Shown here: positions 1 to 9,706 of the stretch, piece after piece | Numbering within the stretch: position 1 is the first letter of the stretch | Layout: each line of letters opens with the position of its first letter | Assembly: GCA_910584525.1 (NCBI GenBank) | Contig: CAJUAT010000005.1 | Coordinates: 8,541-72,540 of the forward strand | Source: an uncultured Muribaculaceae bacterium | Lineage (GTDB): Bacteria; Bacteroidota; Bacteroidia; Bacteroidales; Muribaculaceae | Reading direction: 5' to 3' | DNA length: 64,000 nt | The notes under the pieces: model-generated | What the model was told of the DNA's origin: nothing | Database searches by the model: none | Seen by the model: only the letters and a program-made list of their open reading frames with translations | Translations under genes and position numbers: made by a program

Positions 1-1785
1 GCCTATTGACTTCAACGTAGCGGGGAAGCTTATAGTAGTGAGAGCCGCGCAGCTGGAGAATGTCATTCTCCCTATACTCTCCAGACCTTCATTGAGTGTA
101 ATGTCCTTGAGAGCCTTGCAGCCATAGAATGTATTGCTTCCAAGCTCTTTCACTGTGGAAGGAAGAACAATTTTCTCGATACCCTCGCAGCTCCAGAAAG
201 CGGAGCCGATGCTTTCAAGGCCTTCAGGAAGTGCCATTTCCTTTATTTTAGCACAGTTGGCAAAGGCCTGGTCACCAAGTGTCTTGAGAGTGGAGGGGAG
301 CGTCACCTTGGTGAGCTTCTTGAAGCCGTAGAAACTGCGGCCGATGGATGTGACTCCCTCGGGAATTACAAGCTCCGTTACGGCCACATTGTTGACATAC
401 ACATTACCCCAGGCGCTCTCGCGATAACTGCTGAAAGCATTGTATATGGGATTGGCGTTGCCGTTGGCGAAATCTATGGCGCACCATGCGGCAAGATCGG
501 CGATGTATACAGATTTCACGTTCGACATATTGCGGAAAGCATCCGTGCCCACTTTCTTCATGCTGGCGGGGATATGTACCGCCGTAATCTTGCGGTTAGC
601 CTGGAATGCCTGTGCCTCCACACCCGTGACGGCGAATGTCTTCTCGCCGACTTTGATAGTGGCCGGGATGTTGAGGTCGGTCAACGTGCCGAGTACCCCT
701 GTCACCAAAGCCTCGTCTTTCTCATTGTCGAGAGAATAGATGATGCCGTCCACAGTGGCATCCGTGGGGAGTGCCGGCTCGACAATCTCTGCCGTATAGA
801 TATTGAAGTCCACAGTAATCTTGGCCTTCGAGAATGACAGACCTTTATAGGAACCCTGACCGTTGGTGTCGTAGCCTATGAACAGGTTGGATGCTGCAGT
901 CATGACGGTGCCGGCATCGCTGACCGAGATGCCGAACTCCGGATCGCGCACCAGACCTCCGGTGGATTTCGAGAACACATAATAAATGTCTCTTGCGCCG
1001 GTACTCGTTTCATAGAAATCTATAGGCTGGCCGCTCGAAAGGGTAGCCTTGTTAGTGGCCTTGTCGAAAGTGAAGGGCACGTTGTAACGCTGGCTGTAGA
1101 GAAGGTTGCTCAGACCTATTATGCTTATCTCCGACTCTCCCGTACGGGTGGCCAGCATATGCAAGGTGACTGGCATGATTTCCGTGGTGCCGTTAAGCAT
1201 CGTCATCGTGATGGATGCATTGCTCTTCACGGCCGTCAGTTCCTGCATCAGAACATTGTAGTACTTAGTCTCATTATAGAGGAACGTGCAGTAAACACCC
1301 TTGTCGAAAGTGATGGTGTCGCCAGATACAGTACCGGTAATCTCGGTGTCGTTATACTGCTGGCCTACAAGAGCGTGCAATGTTACGTCGCACATCGTCG
1401 AGTCCTCCATTTTCTGCTGGCCGATCACCATTCCGGTGGGGATTGTCAACTTGCCGGTAGTGGCGTTGTAGGCAGCCTTTACATCATAGCCCTGGGCAAA
1501 ACCTTCGAGCAGTATGCTGTCGTTGGCAGCGGCTGTCACTGTGAACTCATAGTTCATGTCGAACTCAGTGTCGTTGAACAGTGTCACGAAGCTCTTACCT
1601 GTCAGCGACGCGGGAGCATCGGCTTTTACGGCGGCGCTGTTAGTGACTGTTTGCGCCGTCGCCGAATATTTCAGCGTCGACATCTTGGGTGTCAGCGAGG
1701 GCAATTGGGTGCCCTCCTGGATTGTGGCCTGGGCGCTTACACTCAGTGCTGCCCCAAGCATCACAACGAGATACTTGTTGATCAT
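1..1785 (-). CDS. BspA-like leucine-rich repeat surface protein (C-terminus cut by window edge)
   Basis: I translated this by hand on the minus strand; it runs 595 codons without a stop to base 1, so the C-terminus lies outside the window. It begins MINKYLVVMLGAALSVSAQ, a typical Sec signal peptide. Residues of about 20-330 are beta-rich with no family I recognise. From about residue 330 there are LRR_5 (BspA/Treponema pallidum type) repeats, with the recurring pattern of IP, VTSIG, F, C and L positions (for example ELVIPEGVTSIG and LPEGLESIG). Such proteins are secreted or surface-attached and bind host or bacterial ligands in the few cases studied; no specific ligand can be named here. The start follows an A-rich AAAAGA stretch. 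The gene is divergent from the barrel gene at 2069. Confidence 0.85.
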   Translation of the reverse strand, partial: MINKYLVVMLGAALSVSAQATIQEGTQLPSLTPKMSTLKYSATAQTVTNSAAVKADAPASLTGKSFVTLFNDTEFDMNYEFTVTAAANDSILLEGFAQGYDVKAAYNATTGKLTIPTGMVIGQQKMEDSTMCDVTLHALVGQQYNDTEITGTVSGDTITFDKGVYCTFLYNETKYYNVLMQELTAVKSNASITMTMLNGTTEIMPVTLHMLATRTGESEISIIGLSNLLYSQRYNVPFTFDKATNKATLSSGQPIDFYETSTGARDIYYVFSKSTGGLVRDPEFGISVSDAGTVMTAASNLFIGYDTNGQGSYKGLSFSKAKITVDFNIYTAEIVEPALPTDATVDGIIYSLDNEKDEALVTGVLGTLTDLNIPATIKVGEKTFAVTGVEAQAFQANRKITAVHIPASMKKVGTDAFRNMSNVKSVYIADLAAWCAIDFANGNANPIYNAFSSYRESAWGNVYVNNVAVTELVIPEGVTSIGRSFYGFKKLTKVTLPSTLKTLGDQAFANCAKIKEMALPEGLESIGSAFWSCEGIEKIVLPSTVKELGSNTFYGCKALKDITLNEGLESIGRMTFSSCAALTTISFPATLKSIG

Positions 1786-2068
1786 TCTTTTGATTGATTT
1801 TTTGAAGTTGTTATGATTGTACTGATGTTTATGGGTAACTTGATTGCGCAAAGTTAGTGAAATTTCAATAATCAGACAGTATATTTAACGAATAATATTC
1901 AACAGCCTTAAATATTACGGTTATTATGCAACATAATGCATGCAGCTTCACGTGCACTTCATACATTTAACATTTTTTATTCTACTGCATGAATAAACAA
2001 CGCCTTTCTCTTCAAGTCTAACTTTTCGTATTAACAGCCAGTTTCCACCAGGCTCACATGTTCTGCAT
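1786..2068. other. divergent intergenic region
   Basis: This AT-rich spacer separates the divergent LRR and outer-membrane barrel genes. Apart from the minus-strand -7 box, I see a short palindrome ATTATG-CAA-CATAAT near 1925 and a weak plus-strand TAACTTTT at about 2019. No good plus-strand promoter and no small gene were found. Confidence 0.5.
1849..1856 (-). promoter_or_regulatory. candidate -7 box for the LRR gene
   Basis: On the minus strand this reads TAACTTTG, matching the Bacteroidetes -7 consensus TAnnTTTG, and would give a leader of about 60 nt. The -33 position about 20 nt upstream holds only a 2/4 match to TTTG, so this is a moderate prediction. Confidence 0.45.
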
Positions 2069-4678
2069 ATGAATATTTGTCGCATATTGCTCTTTATATC
2101 CATGATGGCATTCGCCATGCACGTCTCCGCCGCCGCAGTGCCCGACAGCATTGCCGCGCCCTCCGACAGCATACCCTATGCCTCCGGCGACAGTATCCCC
2201 GACGATGTCAACACCATCATGCTCGACGAGGCCGTGATTACCGTGGTAAAGGCGGCCGTAACCGCCCGTCAGGATACCCTCGAATTCAATGCCGGCTCTT
2301 TCCATACAAACCCGAACGCCTCCGTGGAAGACCTCCTCAAGAAACTTCCCGGCGTCCAGGTCAATGCCGACGGCTCTCTTTCGTCGGGTGGCAAGACCAT
2401 TTCAAAGATTCTTGTCGACGGCAAGGAGTTCTTCGCCGACGACCCCAAGATGGCATCAAAGAACCTCCCCTCCGACATGGTGGACAAAGTGCAGGTGATT
2501 GACCGCAAGAGCGAGACGGCACGGCTCACCGGCGTCGATGACGGCGAGGACGAGACCGTGATAAACCTCACCGTAAAAAAGGGTATGAACAATGGCTGGT
2601 TCGGCAACGTCTCAGCCGGTTACGGCACCGACAACCGCTTTGAGTCGACGCTGAACATCAACCGCTTCGTCAACGGAAACCAGTTCTCGATTGTCGGAGG
2701 CGCCAACAACATCAACCAGATGGGCTTCACCGACATGGGGCGCGGACGTTTCATGAATTTCGGCTCTTCCGACGGCATCAACACCAGCGGCAACATCGGG
2801 ATAAACTTCAACGTAGGCAATGAAGAGAAGTTCCGCATCGGCGGCAACGTGATGTACACCTATACCGACCGCGACTCCCGGAGCCGTTTCGACAACCAGT
2901 ATCTCTTTCCCGACTCGGTAAGTTACAGCCGGGGCGGCTCGCTGGCGCGCGACAAGGGACATGCCCTGCGGGCACAGTTCCGCCTGCAGTGGCAGATCTC
3001 TCCCGCCGACATCCTCGACTTCCGGCCCGAGTTCTCATTCAACTCGCGCCGCTCGGAAAGCGCCGACTCCTCGCTGCTCCTCGCCTCCGCCGACATCAAC
3101 GACCGCGTGAACCGCAATTATTCCTTACAGGCCAACCGGGGTTTCGACTACAGCGCCTCCGGCCGGCTGATATACACCCACAAGTTCCTGTCGCGCCCCG
3201 GAAGGTCACTGTCGGCACAAGTGGATTACTCCTTCTCCAACAACCGGCAGAAAACCACCTCCTGGAACGACATAACATATTACCTGCGCACCGACGACAG
3301 CGAACGCCTCTTCCAGTACATCGACAACCGGCAGTGGAGCAACAGCGTCAACGCACGCCTTACATGGACCGAACCGCTTGGCGACCCGGCCCGCAAGAAT
3401 TATCTTGAAATAGCCTACCGGGCCTCCCTGCGTTTCAACAATGCCGACCGGCTCACCTACGACCTCCCCGGCGCCGGCTTCAACCCCGAGGCGTCAGGAC
3501 TCCCTCACTATTCCGCGCTACCCGATTCCGCGACGTTCAACAGCAGCCTATCCAACAGCTTCCGAAACCGCTTCTCCACCCAGGAGCTGCAGCTCGGATA
3601 CAAGAAAGTGACCGACAAGTACAACCTCAACGCCGGCATCATCTTCTCGCCGTCAAGTTCGGCAAGCGACGACCTTATAGACAGCGCCCGCGACATTGAC
3701 ACGCGATGGGTGTTCAACGTGGCCCCTTTCCTCCGCTTCCGCTATAAGTTCAGCAAGCAGATGTCGCTGATGGCCCATTACCGGGCACGCACCTCCCAGC
3801 CCTCGCTGACTCAGCTGCAGCCCGTGGCCGACGTCTCCGACCCGCTAAACATAAAAGTAGGCAATCCCGACCTAAAGCCCACGTTCACACAGAGTCTCGC
3901 TCTCCATTTCAACAATTTCAATATCGAGAGCCAGCAGTCTCTCTTCGCCGTGGCGCATGCCTCCTTCGCCCTCAACAACATTGTGGCCCGCACCGTCAGC
4001 GACAGCCAGACCGGCGTCAGGACTACTACCTATGCCAATGCCAACGGCAACTGGAACATCTTCGGCATGGTGATGCTCAACCAGCCCCTGCGCAACAGGA
4101 AATGGCGCTTCTCCGCACGGCTAAACGGCCAGTACAGCTCCAACGCCGGATATATCAACGGCGACTTCAACCGCGCGGGAAACATGACCCTTTCTCCATC
4201 GTTCGGCATGACTTTCTCTTCCGACATTTTCCAGATGACCCTCACTCCGGAATACTCCTTCCAGATGGCCACGAGCTCACTGGAGCGTCAGCCCGACAGA
4301 TACAGCCACAACTATGGCTTCAACACCGACGCCTCTCTCTATCTCCCCTTCGGTCTTGAGATAGGAACCGACCTTATGTTCCGCAAGACCTCAGGCTTCT
4401 CCGAAGGCTTCGACAACACCCAATGGCTCTGGAACGCCCGTATATCATACTCAGTGCTCAAGGACAAGTCGCTGACATTCTCAGTGCGGGCCTACGACAT
4501 CCTTGGCATGAAGAAGAACGTGACGCGCAGCGTCAGCGCCGGTCTGATCTCCGACAATGAGTACAACGACCTCAGCCGCTACGTGATGTTCGGTATAAGC
4601 TGGAAATTCAATACCACGGGCAAGAAACAGAACGGCAGAGGACCCAATGGTATGCCTCCGGGTCCTCCGCCTATGTGA
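2069..4678 (+). CDS. outer-membrane beta-barrel protein with TonB-plug-like N-terminus
   Basis: 869 residues with a signal peptide ending near AMHVSA. Residues of about 50-170 resemble a TonB receptor plug (VEDLLKKLPGVQV, KILVDGKEFF, VDKVQVIDRKSE). The rest is a long barrel rich in alternating aromatic and polar residues, as in the OMP_b-brl_3 group of Bacteroidetes outer-membrane proteins. The carboxypeptidase-regulatory-like domain common at the N-terminus of this group is not apparent: only about 35 residues separate the signal peptide from the plug. The C-terminus ends in a Pro/Gly-rich tail (GMPPGPPPM) rather than a clear terminal aromatic beta-signal. It is the only plus-strand gene in the window and converges on the GH57 gene with a 25-bp gap. 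The substrate is unknown. Confidence 0.85.
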   Translation: MNICRILLFISMMAFAMHVSAAAVPDSIAAPSDSIPYASGDSIPDDVNTIMLDEAVITVVKAAVTARQDTLEFNAGSFHTNPNASVEDLLKKLPGVQVNADGSLSSGGKTISKILVDGKEFFADDPKMASKNLPSDMVDKVQVIDRKSETARLTGVDDGEDETVINLTVKKGMNNGWFGNVSAGYGTDNRFESTLNINRFVNGNQFSIVGGANNINQMGFTDMGRGRFMNFGSSDGINTSGNIGINFNVGNEEKFRIGGNVMYTYTDRDSRSRFDNQYLFPDSVSYSRGGSLARDKGHALRAQFRLQWQISPADILDFRPEFSFNSRRSESADSSLLLASADINDRVNRNYSLQANRGFDYSASGRLIYTHKFLSRPGRSLSAQVDYSFSNNRQKTTSWNDITYYLRTDDSERLFQYIDNRQWSNSVNARLTWTEPLGDPARKNYLEIAYRASLRFNNADRLTYDLPGAGFNPEASGLPHYSALPDSATFNSSLSNSFRNRFSTQELQLGYKKVTDKYNLNAGIIFSPSSSASDDLIDSARDIDTRWVFNVAPFLRFRYKFSKQMSLMAHYRARTSQPSLTQLQPVADVSDPLNIKVGNPDLKPTFTQSLALHFNNFNIESQQSLFAVAHASFALNNIVARTVSDSQTGVRTTTYANANGNWNIFGMVMLNQPLRNRKWRFSARLNGQYSSNAGYINGDFNRAGNMTLSPSFGMTFSSDIFQMTLTPEYSFQMATSSLERQPDRYSHNYGFNTDASLYLPFGLEIGTDLMFRKTSGFSEGFDNTQWLWNARISYSVLKDKSLTFSVRAYDILGMKKNVTRSVSAGLISDNEYNDLSRYVMFGISWKFNTTGKKQNGRGPNGMPPGPPPM

Positions 4679-4703
4679 TGGTAAACTCTTGCCGCCTATG
4701 CCT

Positions 4704-6104
4704 TTAGGGGGTCTCTTTCTTGGAGGCTGTCTTCTTGGCAGGTGCTTTCTTAGTGGCACGTTTCTTCGCGGGAGCCGGCTTCACGTCGGGAAGGTCCTCA
4801 TCGTCGGGATTGATGGAGCTGCGCAACGATTTCACCTCCTTGTTGAGCGACGTTATTTCCGCAGCCTGGTTGCGGATGGTCAGCAACAGCGAGTTGAGCT
4901 CTTCGTTGTCGATACCGTCGGGATACTGTTCCTCCACACGCACCAGGAAGTCGGCCAGCACATTCATATAGTTTGTGAAGGCCGAGAAGGGCGAGTCATA
5001 GGGGCTGAATGCGGCATGGCTTGCACCGTCGGCCATATTCTTGGTGCTCATATAGAAGAAGTGGTCGGAGCTCTGGAGATATTCCCAGTCCTGTTTGAGC
5101 TGGCGGTCGTCGCACAGGCTTACGCGCTCGGCCACGGCATACAGTTTGCCGAGGGCTTCGTTCTGCAGCGTGTTTCCTTTCCAAGCCGACACGTCGCGAG
5201 CCTCGTCGACATCCGATATGGGATAAGGCACGGAAAGCATTCCCACAGGCTTCAGCATCGACACGGCCTCCGAGGGGGTGACGAACCGTATGCCCCTTTC
5301 GGCGGCAAACTGCGGCAACGCCTTCATGAACTGGAAGATTCCCGTATTGGCAGGGAGGAAAGAGCCGAATACATCCATCGGGAAGTACAGATTCACGATC
5401 TGTTCCTGCTCGGGGAAAGCTGCTATCCAGTCCATGTATTTGTCGGCTGTCAAGGGATAAGCGGGCCATGAGGGATTGTTGAAGTTGCGGGCCACATCGT
5501 CGGCAAGCTTGTCGTTGGTGATGAGGAGACGCAGGTCGGGAGCCGTCTCAGCCTGATAGAGATAGTTCGGCGACTTCCAGCCCATGATGTGCTTGGCACC
5601 GACCGTGATGCAGTTGCGGAAGCCCATGCTCAGCACCTCGCCGGCTATGTCGTCATCGTAGATAAGCTCTGTGTTGGCGAAGGTCTCCGGAGTCTTGCCG
5701 AAGAGGTTGCGGATCATCTCGTCGTGCTTGTAGACCTCACGGCGGAACTCCTCGGGGCTCTCCAGCGACGACAGGGAATGGGCATATGTGCCCGACAGGA
5801 ACTCCACACATCCCGTGTCGGCAAGTGCCTTGAGACGGTCGATAAGCTCCGGAACGTACAGCTGCATCTGCTCTACGGCCGTGCCGCTCAACCCTATGGC
5901 GCACTTGAACCCACCGTTGCTCGTGCGGATCATGTCGAGCAACGTGTCGCACATCGGTATGTAGCTCGTCTCCGCAAGCCGAGTGATGATGTCGTCGTTG
6001 GTGAAATCATCGAAATAGTAATGGTCGTTGCCGATGTCGAAGAAACGGTAACGCTTCAGCCGGAACGGCTGATGTATATGGAAATAGAAACAAACTGATC
6101 TCAT
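4704..6104 (-). CDS. glycoside hydrolase family 57 alpha-amylase/glucanotransferase-like protein
   Basis: 466 residues, cytoplasmic (no signal peptide). The N-terminus SVCFYFHIHQPFRLKRYRFF carries the HQP motif that opens the GH57 (beta/alpha)7 barrel. ANTELIYDDDIA is the likely region of the catalytic Glu, and FPMDVFGSF probably carries the acid/base Asp; both assignments come from family motifs, not structure. GH57 enzymes hydrolyse or transfer alpha-1,4-glucans. The last 25 or so residues are an unusual Lys/Ala/Pro tail with repeated AKK/TKK units, like a histone H1 tail, preceded by a predicted coiled stretch around LNKEVKSLRSSI. It is the third gene of the debranching enzyme-glycosyltransferase-GH57 operon, so it probably acts on stored glycogen or maltodextrin. 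Confidence 0.88.
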   Translation of the reverse strand: MRSVCFYFHIHQPFRLKRYRFFDIGNDHYYFDDFTNDDIITRLAETSYIPMCDTLLDMIRTSNGGFKCAIGLSGTAVEQMQLYVPELIDRLKALADTGCVEFLSGTYAHSLSSLESPEEFRREVYKHDEMIRNLFGKTPETFANTELIYDDDIAGEVLSMGFRNCITVGAKHIMGWKSPNYLYQAETAPDLRLLITNDKLADDVARNFNNPSWPAYPLTADKYMDWIAAFPEQEQIVNLYFPMDVFGSFLPANTGIFQFMKALPQFAAERGIRFVTPSEAVSMLKPVGMLSVPYPISDVDEARDVSAWKGNTLQNEALGKLYAVAERVSLCDDRQLKQDWEYLQSSDHFFYMSTKNMADGASHAAFSPYDSPFSAFTNYMNVLADFLVRVEEQYPDGIDNEELNSLLLTIRNQAAEITSLNKEVKSLRSSINPDDEDLPDVKPAPAKKRATKKAPAKKTASKKETP

Positions 6105-6177
6105 TGTCTTCTTTATTATGGTGGCCCGTCGGTTGCAGGCCTGTTTTTACATTAAGGAACGTGCTCTGAATCGATTC

Positions 6178-7437
6178 TCACCTGTTGATTACCTGGCGGT
6201 ATATGTCGATAACCTTCTTGCCGGCCTTTTCCCATGTAATGCCGTGGATTTCCTCGACACCCTGTACCTTCAGGAAGTCATGCAGACCGGGATACGACAC
6301 AAGGGCATGCATGGCGTCGGCCATGGCGTCGATATCCCAGTAGTCGGTCTTTATGACATTGCTGAGGATTTCGGCGCATCCCGATTGCTTGGAAATTATC
6401 GAGGGAACACCCATCTCCATGGCCTCCAGAGGAGATATGCCGAATGGCTCCGACACGGAAGGCATCACGTACACATCCGAATCGGCCAGCATCTCATATA
6501 CCTGCCGTCCTCTCAGGAAGCCCGTGAAGTGGAATCTGTCGGCGATGTTACGCTTGGCGGCAAGCTCTATCATGGCATCCATCATATCGCCCGAACCGGC
6601 CATGACGAAGCGCACATGCTTGTTTTTCTGCAGCACCTTCGCCGCTGCCTCCACAAAATATTCCGGACCCTTCTGCATGGTGATGCGTCCCAGGAATGTT
6701 ATCACCTTGTCGTCCTTTTCCCGGCGCGGCAGGTTGAGGAGGTCGTCGCTCAACGGTATCACGGCATTATGCACGGTGGTCACCTTATCGGGGCTTATGC
6801 CATATTTCTCTATGACGGTGCGACGCGTGAGATTCGACACGGTGATGATATGGTCGGCGTTTTCCATGCCATCCTTCTCTATGGCGAACACTGTGGGGTT
6901 CACGTTGCCGCGGCTGCGGTCGAAGTCGGTGGCGTGAACATGTATCACCAGAGGCTTGCCCGTCACGTTCTTGGCATGTATGCCCGCGGGATATGTCAGC
7001 CAGTCGTGCGAATGAATCACGTCGCAGGGTATCGTGCGCGCTATCACGCCCGCAACTATCGAATAATTGTTTATCTCCTCGAGGATGTTGTCAGGGTATC
7101 TGCCGGAAAACTCTATGCAGCCCAGGTCATTGAGGCGCATATAGTTGAAGTCGGCATAGATATGGTCACGGAGGTTGAAATAGAGGTTGGGATCCATCAC
7201 CTTGCCAATACGGCCGTTGACGTAGTCGTAGTCGACGTCGCGCCAGGCCACCGGGGTGCAGTTAGCCCCCACTATGTTGGCGAAGCCTTTCTCTTCATCG
7301 CCGTGGGGCTTGGGAATCACAAACGTAATCTCCATGTCGCCATTGTTGTGCATCCCTTTGGTAAGGCCGTAGCTCGCCGTCCCCAACCCTCCGAGGATAT
7401 GGGGAGGAAACTCCCAGCCAAACATTAATGCTCTCAT
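6178..7437 (-). CDS. GT4-type glycosyltransferase, glycogen/starch synthase-like
   Basis: 419 residues. The N-terminus RALMFGWEFPPHILGGLGTA has the GG(L)GTA loop of retaining GT-B enzymes that act on ADP- or UDP-glucose. The C-terminal Rossmann half has GRITMQKGPEYFVEAA and the E-x7-E motif EPFGISPLEAMEMG, the usual sugar-nucleotide and catalytic region of GT4/GT5. In Bacteroidales, genes of this kind sit between a debranching enzyme and a GH57 gene, as here, and are annotated as glycogen synthases. Donor preference cannot be read from the sequence. The gap to the upstream debranching gene is 22 bp, consistent with one operon. Confidence 0.85.
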   Translation of the reverse strand: MRALMFGWEFPPHILGGLGTASYGLTKGMHNNGDMEITFVIPKPHGDEEKGFANIVGANCTPVAWRDVDYDYVNGRIGKVMDPNLYFNLRDHIYADFNYMRLNDLGCIEFSGRYPDNILEEINNYSIVAGVIARTIPCDVIHSHDWLTYPAGIHAKNVTGKPLVIHVHATDFDRSRGNVNPTVFAIEKDGMENADHIITVSNLTRRTVIEKYGISPDKVTTVHNAVIPLSDDLLNLPRREKDDKVITFLGRITMQKGPEYFVEAAAKVLQKNKHVRFVMAGSGDMMDAMIELAAKRNIADRFHFTGFLRGRQVYEMLADSDVYVMPSVSEPFGISPLEAMEMGVPSIISKQSGCAEILSNVIKTDYWDIDAMADAMHALVSYPGLHDFLKVQGVEEIHGITWEKAGKKVIDIYRQVINR

Positions 7438-7459
7438 TGTCGCTCGTATATGCTGTGTA

Positions 7460-9409
7460 TTACTGTAGTTTGTTCATCTGGTTCACGGTCTTGATCACCG
7501 TGAGGATGGCGCCGACATTCTTGGCTGTCGACACGGCGCCACGTCCCGTGTATGGCGGGTTGGCGTCGTATATCTCGTTGAGGGTGCCCACGCAGCCCGT
7601 CGACATCTCATCCTCATATCCTATGAGCATCCGCTCTATGAAAGAGAGTCCCGACAGGCCGAACACCTTGAAATATGCGTCGGCATAGAATCCGAAGAGC
7701 CATGGACGCGCCGGACCCTGATGCACCGCATACTCCCGTTCCGTGGGGTTCCCCTTGTATATTGGGCGGTAGTTGTGGCTCTTGGGGCTCAGCGACCGCA
7801 GTCCTTTGGGGGTAAGCAGCTCGCGCGTGCAGAAGTCGAGCACCGTCTTGCGTTCCCGGCGGCTCAGCGGGCAATACTCCATGCCTATGGCGATGGCCAT
7901 GTTGGGCCGTACCTCCAGGTCGGTATAGCTCCCGTTGACGTAGTCGTAGAGATAACCGTAACCGTTGAGGAACGTCTCCTTGAAAGCCTCGCCGCACTTG
8001 TCGGCCAGTGCTCCCGTCTGCTCCACGTAGTCGGCATAACCATCCACGCCTTCGTAAAGGGATTTCACGAAGCAGAGAGCGTTATACCAGAGCGCATTGA
8101 ACTCCAGGATGTAGCCGGTGCGCGGTATTATCGGCTTGCCGTCGATGGATGCCGAAAGCCAGGTGACAGGCTTTTCCGACCCTTCGCTCGACACGAGGCC
8201 ATTGTCGTTGAGTCGCAGATTCCTTATTCTCCCCTCGCATATGTCGCTTACCAGCTCCCTGACCGTATCGCCGAAACGTTCTCGGCATTTCGCCGTGTCA
8301 GTGGTCTTGCGGTATGCCTGTATGGCCCATATGGTCCACAACGGCATGTCCGGCAAGTCTATCTCGTGGATCACCGGATCCTTCTCGCCTGTGGCGATGT
8401 TACGGCGAAGGGCCGCAATGAACGTGTCCATGATTTTCAGATAATCCTCCTCATGGTTCACGGCCAGCGTGCATCCCGGCAACGCGATTATCTCATCGCG
8501 GGCGCGGACATTGTACCAGGGATACCCAGCCATGATATAGTCGCCATGTTCGTTCTTGAGATAGAACTGCTTGGCGGCGTTCTTCAGACAGTTGTAGAAG
8601 CTCGTCCTTTTGGTACGGGTACTCAGCTCCTTGTCATATATCTTTTCGAACTCCGCAGGGTCTTCAAGCTCCGTGGAGGCCGAGAAGATGATGCTCTCCC
8701 CCTTCTTTATTGGCAACTCGAAATAACCAGGCACCCACAGATCCTCCTTGTAGGGTATTCCGCGGTCACGGTCCTTGTAGTATTCGATGCCCTTGTACCA
8801 ATGGCCGTCGTCGACCCACCGGGTCTCCTTGTTGAACTGCATATACAGTTCCGGATATCCCTGGTAGAGACATGTGGATATGCCGTTGGTCACGTCCCTG
8901 ACGCTCTTGTCTATATCGGGATTCTCGTTGACCAGAGCATTGGCGTTGCGGAAAGCCAGGAAGGGGCGGAAACGCAACGTAGTTTCCGAATGGGCATCAA
9001 TAAGTGTATAGCGTATCAGTATCTGATTCTGATGGGAAATGAACACTTTCTCCTTGGAGAGAATCACGCCACCCACACGGTAAAGGATGCTGGGCACCGT
9101 CTCGCAACTGTACTCGCGGATGTATTTATGACCGTTAGGGCTGAACACATTGTCGCCATACTGGTGCAGACCGAGGTTGAACTCGGCGCCATGCTGTATC
9201 ACGGTCTCGTCGAGACTGGACAGGAGCACATGCGCCTGGTCGTCCATATCGGGGATGGGTATCACCAGCAAACCATGCTGCTTGCGGGTGTTGCAGCCTA
9301 CGATGGTGGTGCAATGATAAGCCCCCGACCGATTGGTCCTCAGCATCTCCTTGGGCAGACTCTGCTCCAGGTTGATCATCTGGGTCTTGTCGAATTTCAA
9401 ATAACTCAT
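7460..9409 (-). CDS. glycogen debranching enzyme, amylo-alpha-1,6-glucosidase type (GH133)
   Basis: 649 residues, no signal peptide. The N-terminal beta-rich domain (about residues 1-260) has the features of the GDE_N domain, including the tract RTNRSGAYHCTTIVGCNTRK. The C-terminal (alpha/alpha)6-like catalytic domain follows, with YPWYNVRARDEIIALPG, NGLVSSEGSEKPVTWLSA and the terminal GRGAVSTAKNVGAIL. The enzyme removes alpha-1,6 branch stubs from glycogen. It is the first gene of a three-gene operon with its own promoter about 130 bp upstream. Confidence 0.88.
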   Translation of the reverse strand: MSYLKFDKTQMINLEQSLPKEMLRTNRSGAYHCTTIVGCNTRKQHGLLVIPIPDMDDQAHVLLSSLDETVIQHGAEFNLGLHQYGDNVFSPNGHKYIREYSCETVPSILYRVGGVILSKEKVFISHQNQILIRYTLIDAHSETTLRFRPFLAFRNANALVNENPDIDKSVRDVTNGISTCLYQGYPELYMQFNKETRWVDDGHWYKGIEYYKDRDRGIPYKEDLWVPGYFELPIKKGESIIFSASTELEDPAEFEKIYDKELSTRTKRTSFYNCLKNAAKQFYLKNEHGDYIMAGYPWYNVRARDEIIALPGCTLAVNHEEDYLKIMDTFIAALRRNIATGEKDPVIHEIDLPDMPLWTIWAIQAYRKTTDTAKCRERFGDTVRELVSDICEGRIRNLRLNDNGLVSSEGSEKPVTWLSASIDGKPIIPRTGYILEFNALWYNALCFVKSLYEGVDGYADYVEQTGALADKCGEAFKETFLNGYGYLYDYVNGSYTDLEVRPNMAIAIGMEYCPLSRRERKTVLDFCTRELLTPKGLRSLSPKSHNYRPIYKGNPTEREYAVHQGPARPWLFGFYADAYFKVFGLSGLSFIERMLIGYEDEMSTGCVGTLNEIYDANPPYTGRGAVSTAKNVGAILTVIKTVNQMNKLQ

Positions 9410-9542
9410 GCTGTCATATTATTTCTGCCGGCATTGCCGGTCTATTTCTTAATCTTCTTTCTGTGCGCGTCCTGTATATCCGGGTCTGCGGCCAGGGCTC
9501 GCCGCCATTTTGGGTTTCGATTTTAAGATTCTTAAGGTTTTA

Positions 9543-9574
9543 CAAATATACACCTATTTTTGTTCTTATCCAAA
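9543..9574 (-). promoter_or_regulatory. promoter of the glycogen operon
   Basis: On the minus strand TTTG (9574-9571), 20 nt, then TATATTTG (9550-9543): an exact fit to the Bacteroidetes primary-sigma consensus TTTG-N19-21-TAnnTTTG. Transcription would start near 9540, giving a leader of about 130 nt before the debranching enzyme start. The rest of the 9410-9706 gap holds only this promoter and the nuo terminator. Confidence 0.75.
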
Positions 9575-9638
9575 TAATCTGCCACGGAACACAAAACATG
9601 CCGTGGAACATACAGAAATATACCTCACCGCATACAAA

Positions 9639-9665
9639 ACCGGGACGGCTTCCAGCCATCCCGGT
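9639..9665 (-). terminator. Rho-independent terminator after nuoN
   Basis: On the minus strand an 11-bp stem (ACCGGGATGGC with GCCGTCCCGGT, one G-U pair), a 5-nt loop and TTTTG follow. It lies 41 bp past the nuoN stop and closes the nuo-atp operon. Confidence 0.75.
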
Positions 9666-9706
9666 CCTTATATATTGTAGTGGAAATTCTCTTGTGGAAT
9701 CTCTTG

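Noticed and set aside
6118..7428. 436-codon plus-strand frame opposite the GT4 gene
   Set aside because: Shadow of a conserved glycosyltransferase; no signal, motif or promoter.
7721..9526. 601-codon open frame on the plus strand opposite the debranching enzyme
   Set aside because: It lies entirely antisense to a well-supported gene, has no family motif, and its composition (many Arg, His, Val, Gly) is that of a shadow frame in GC-rich DNA.
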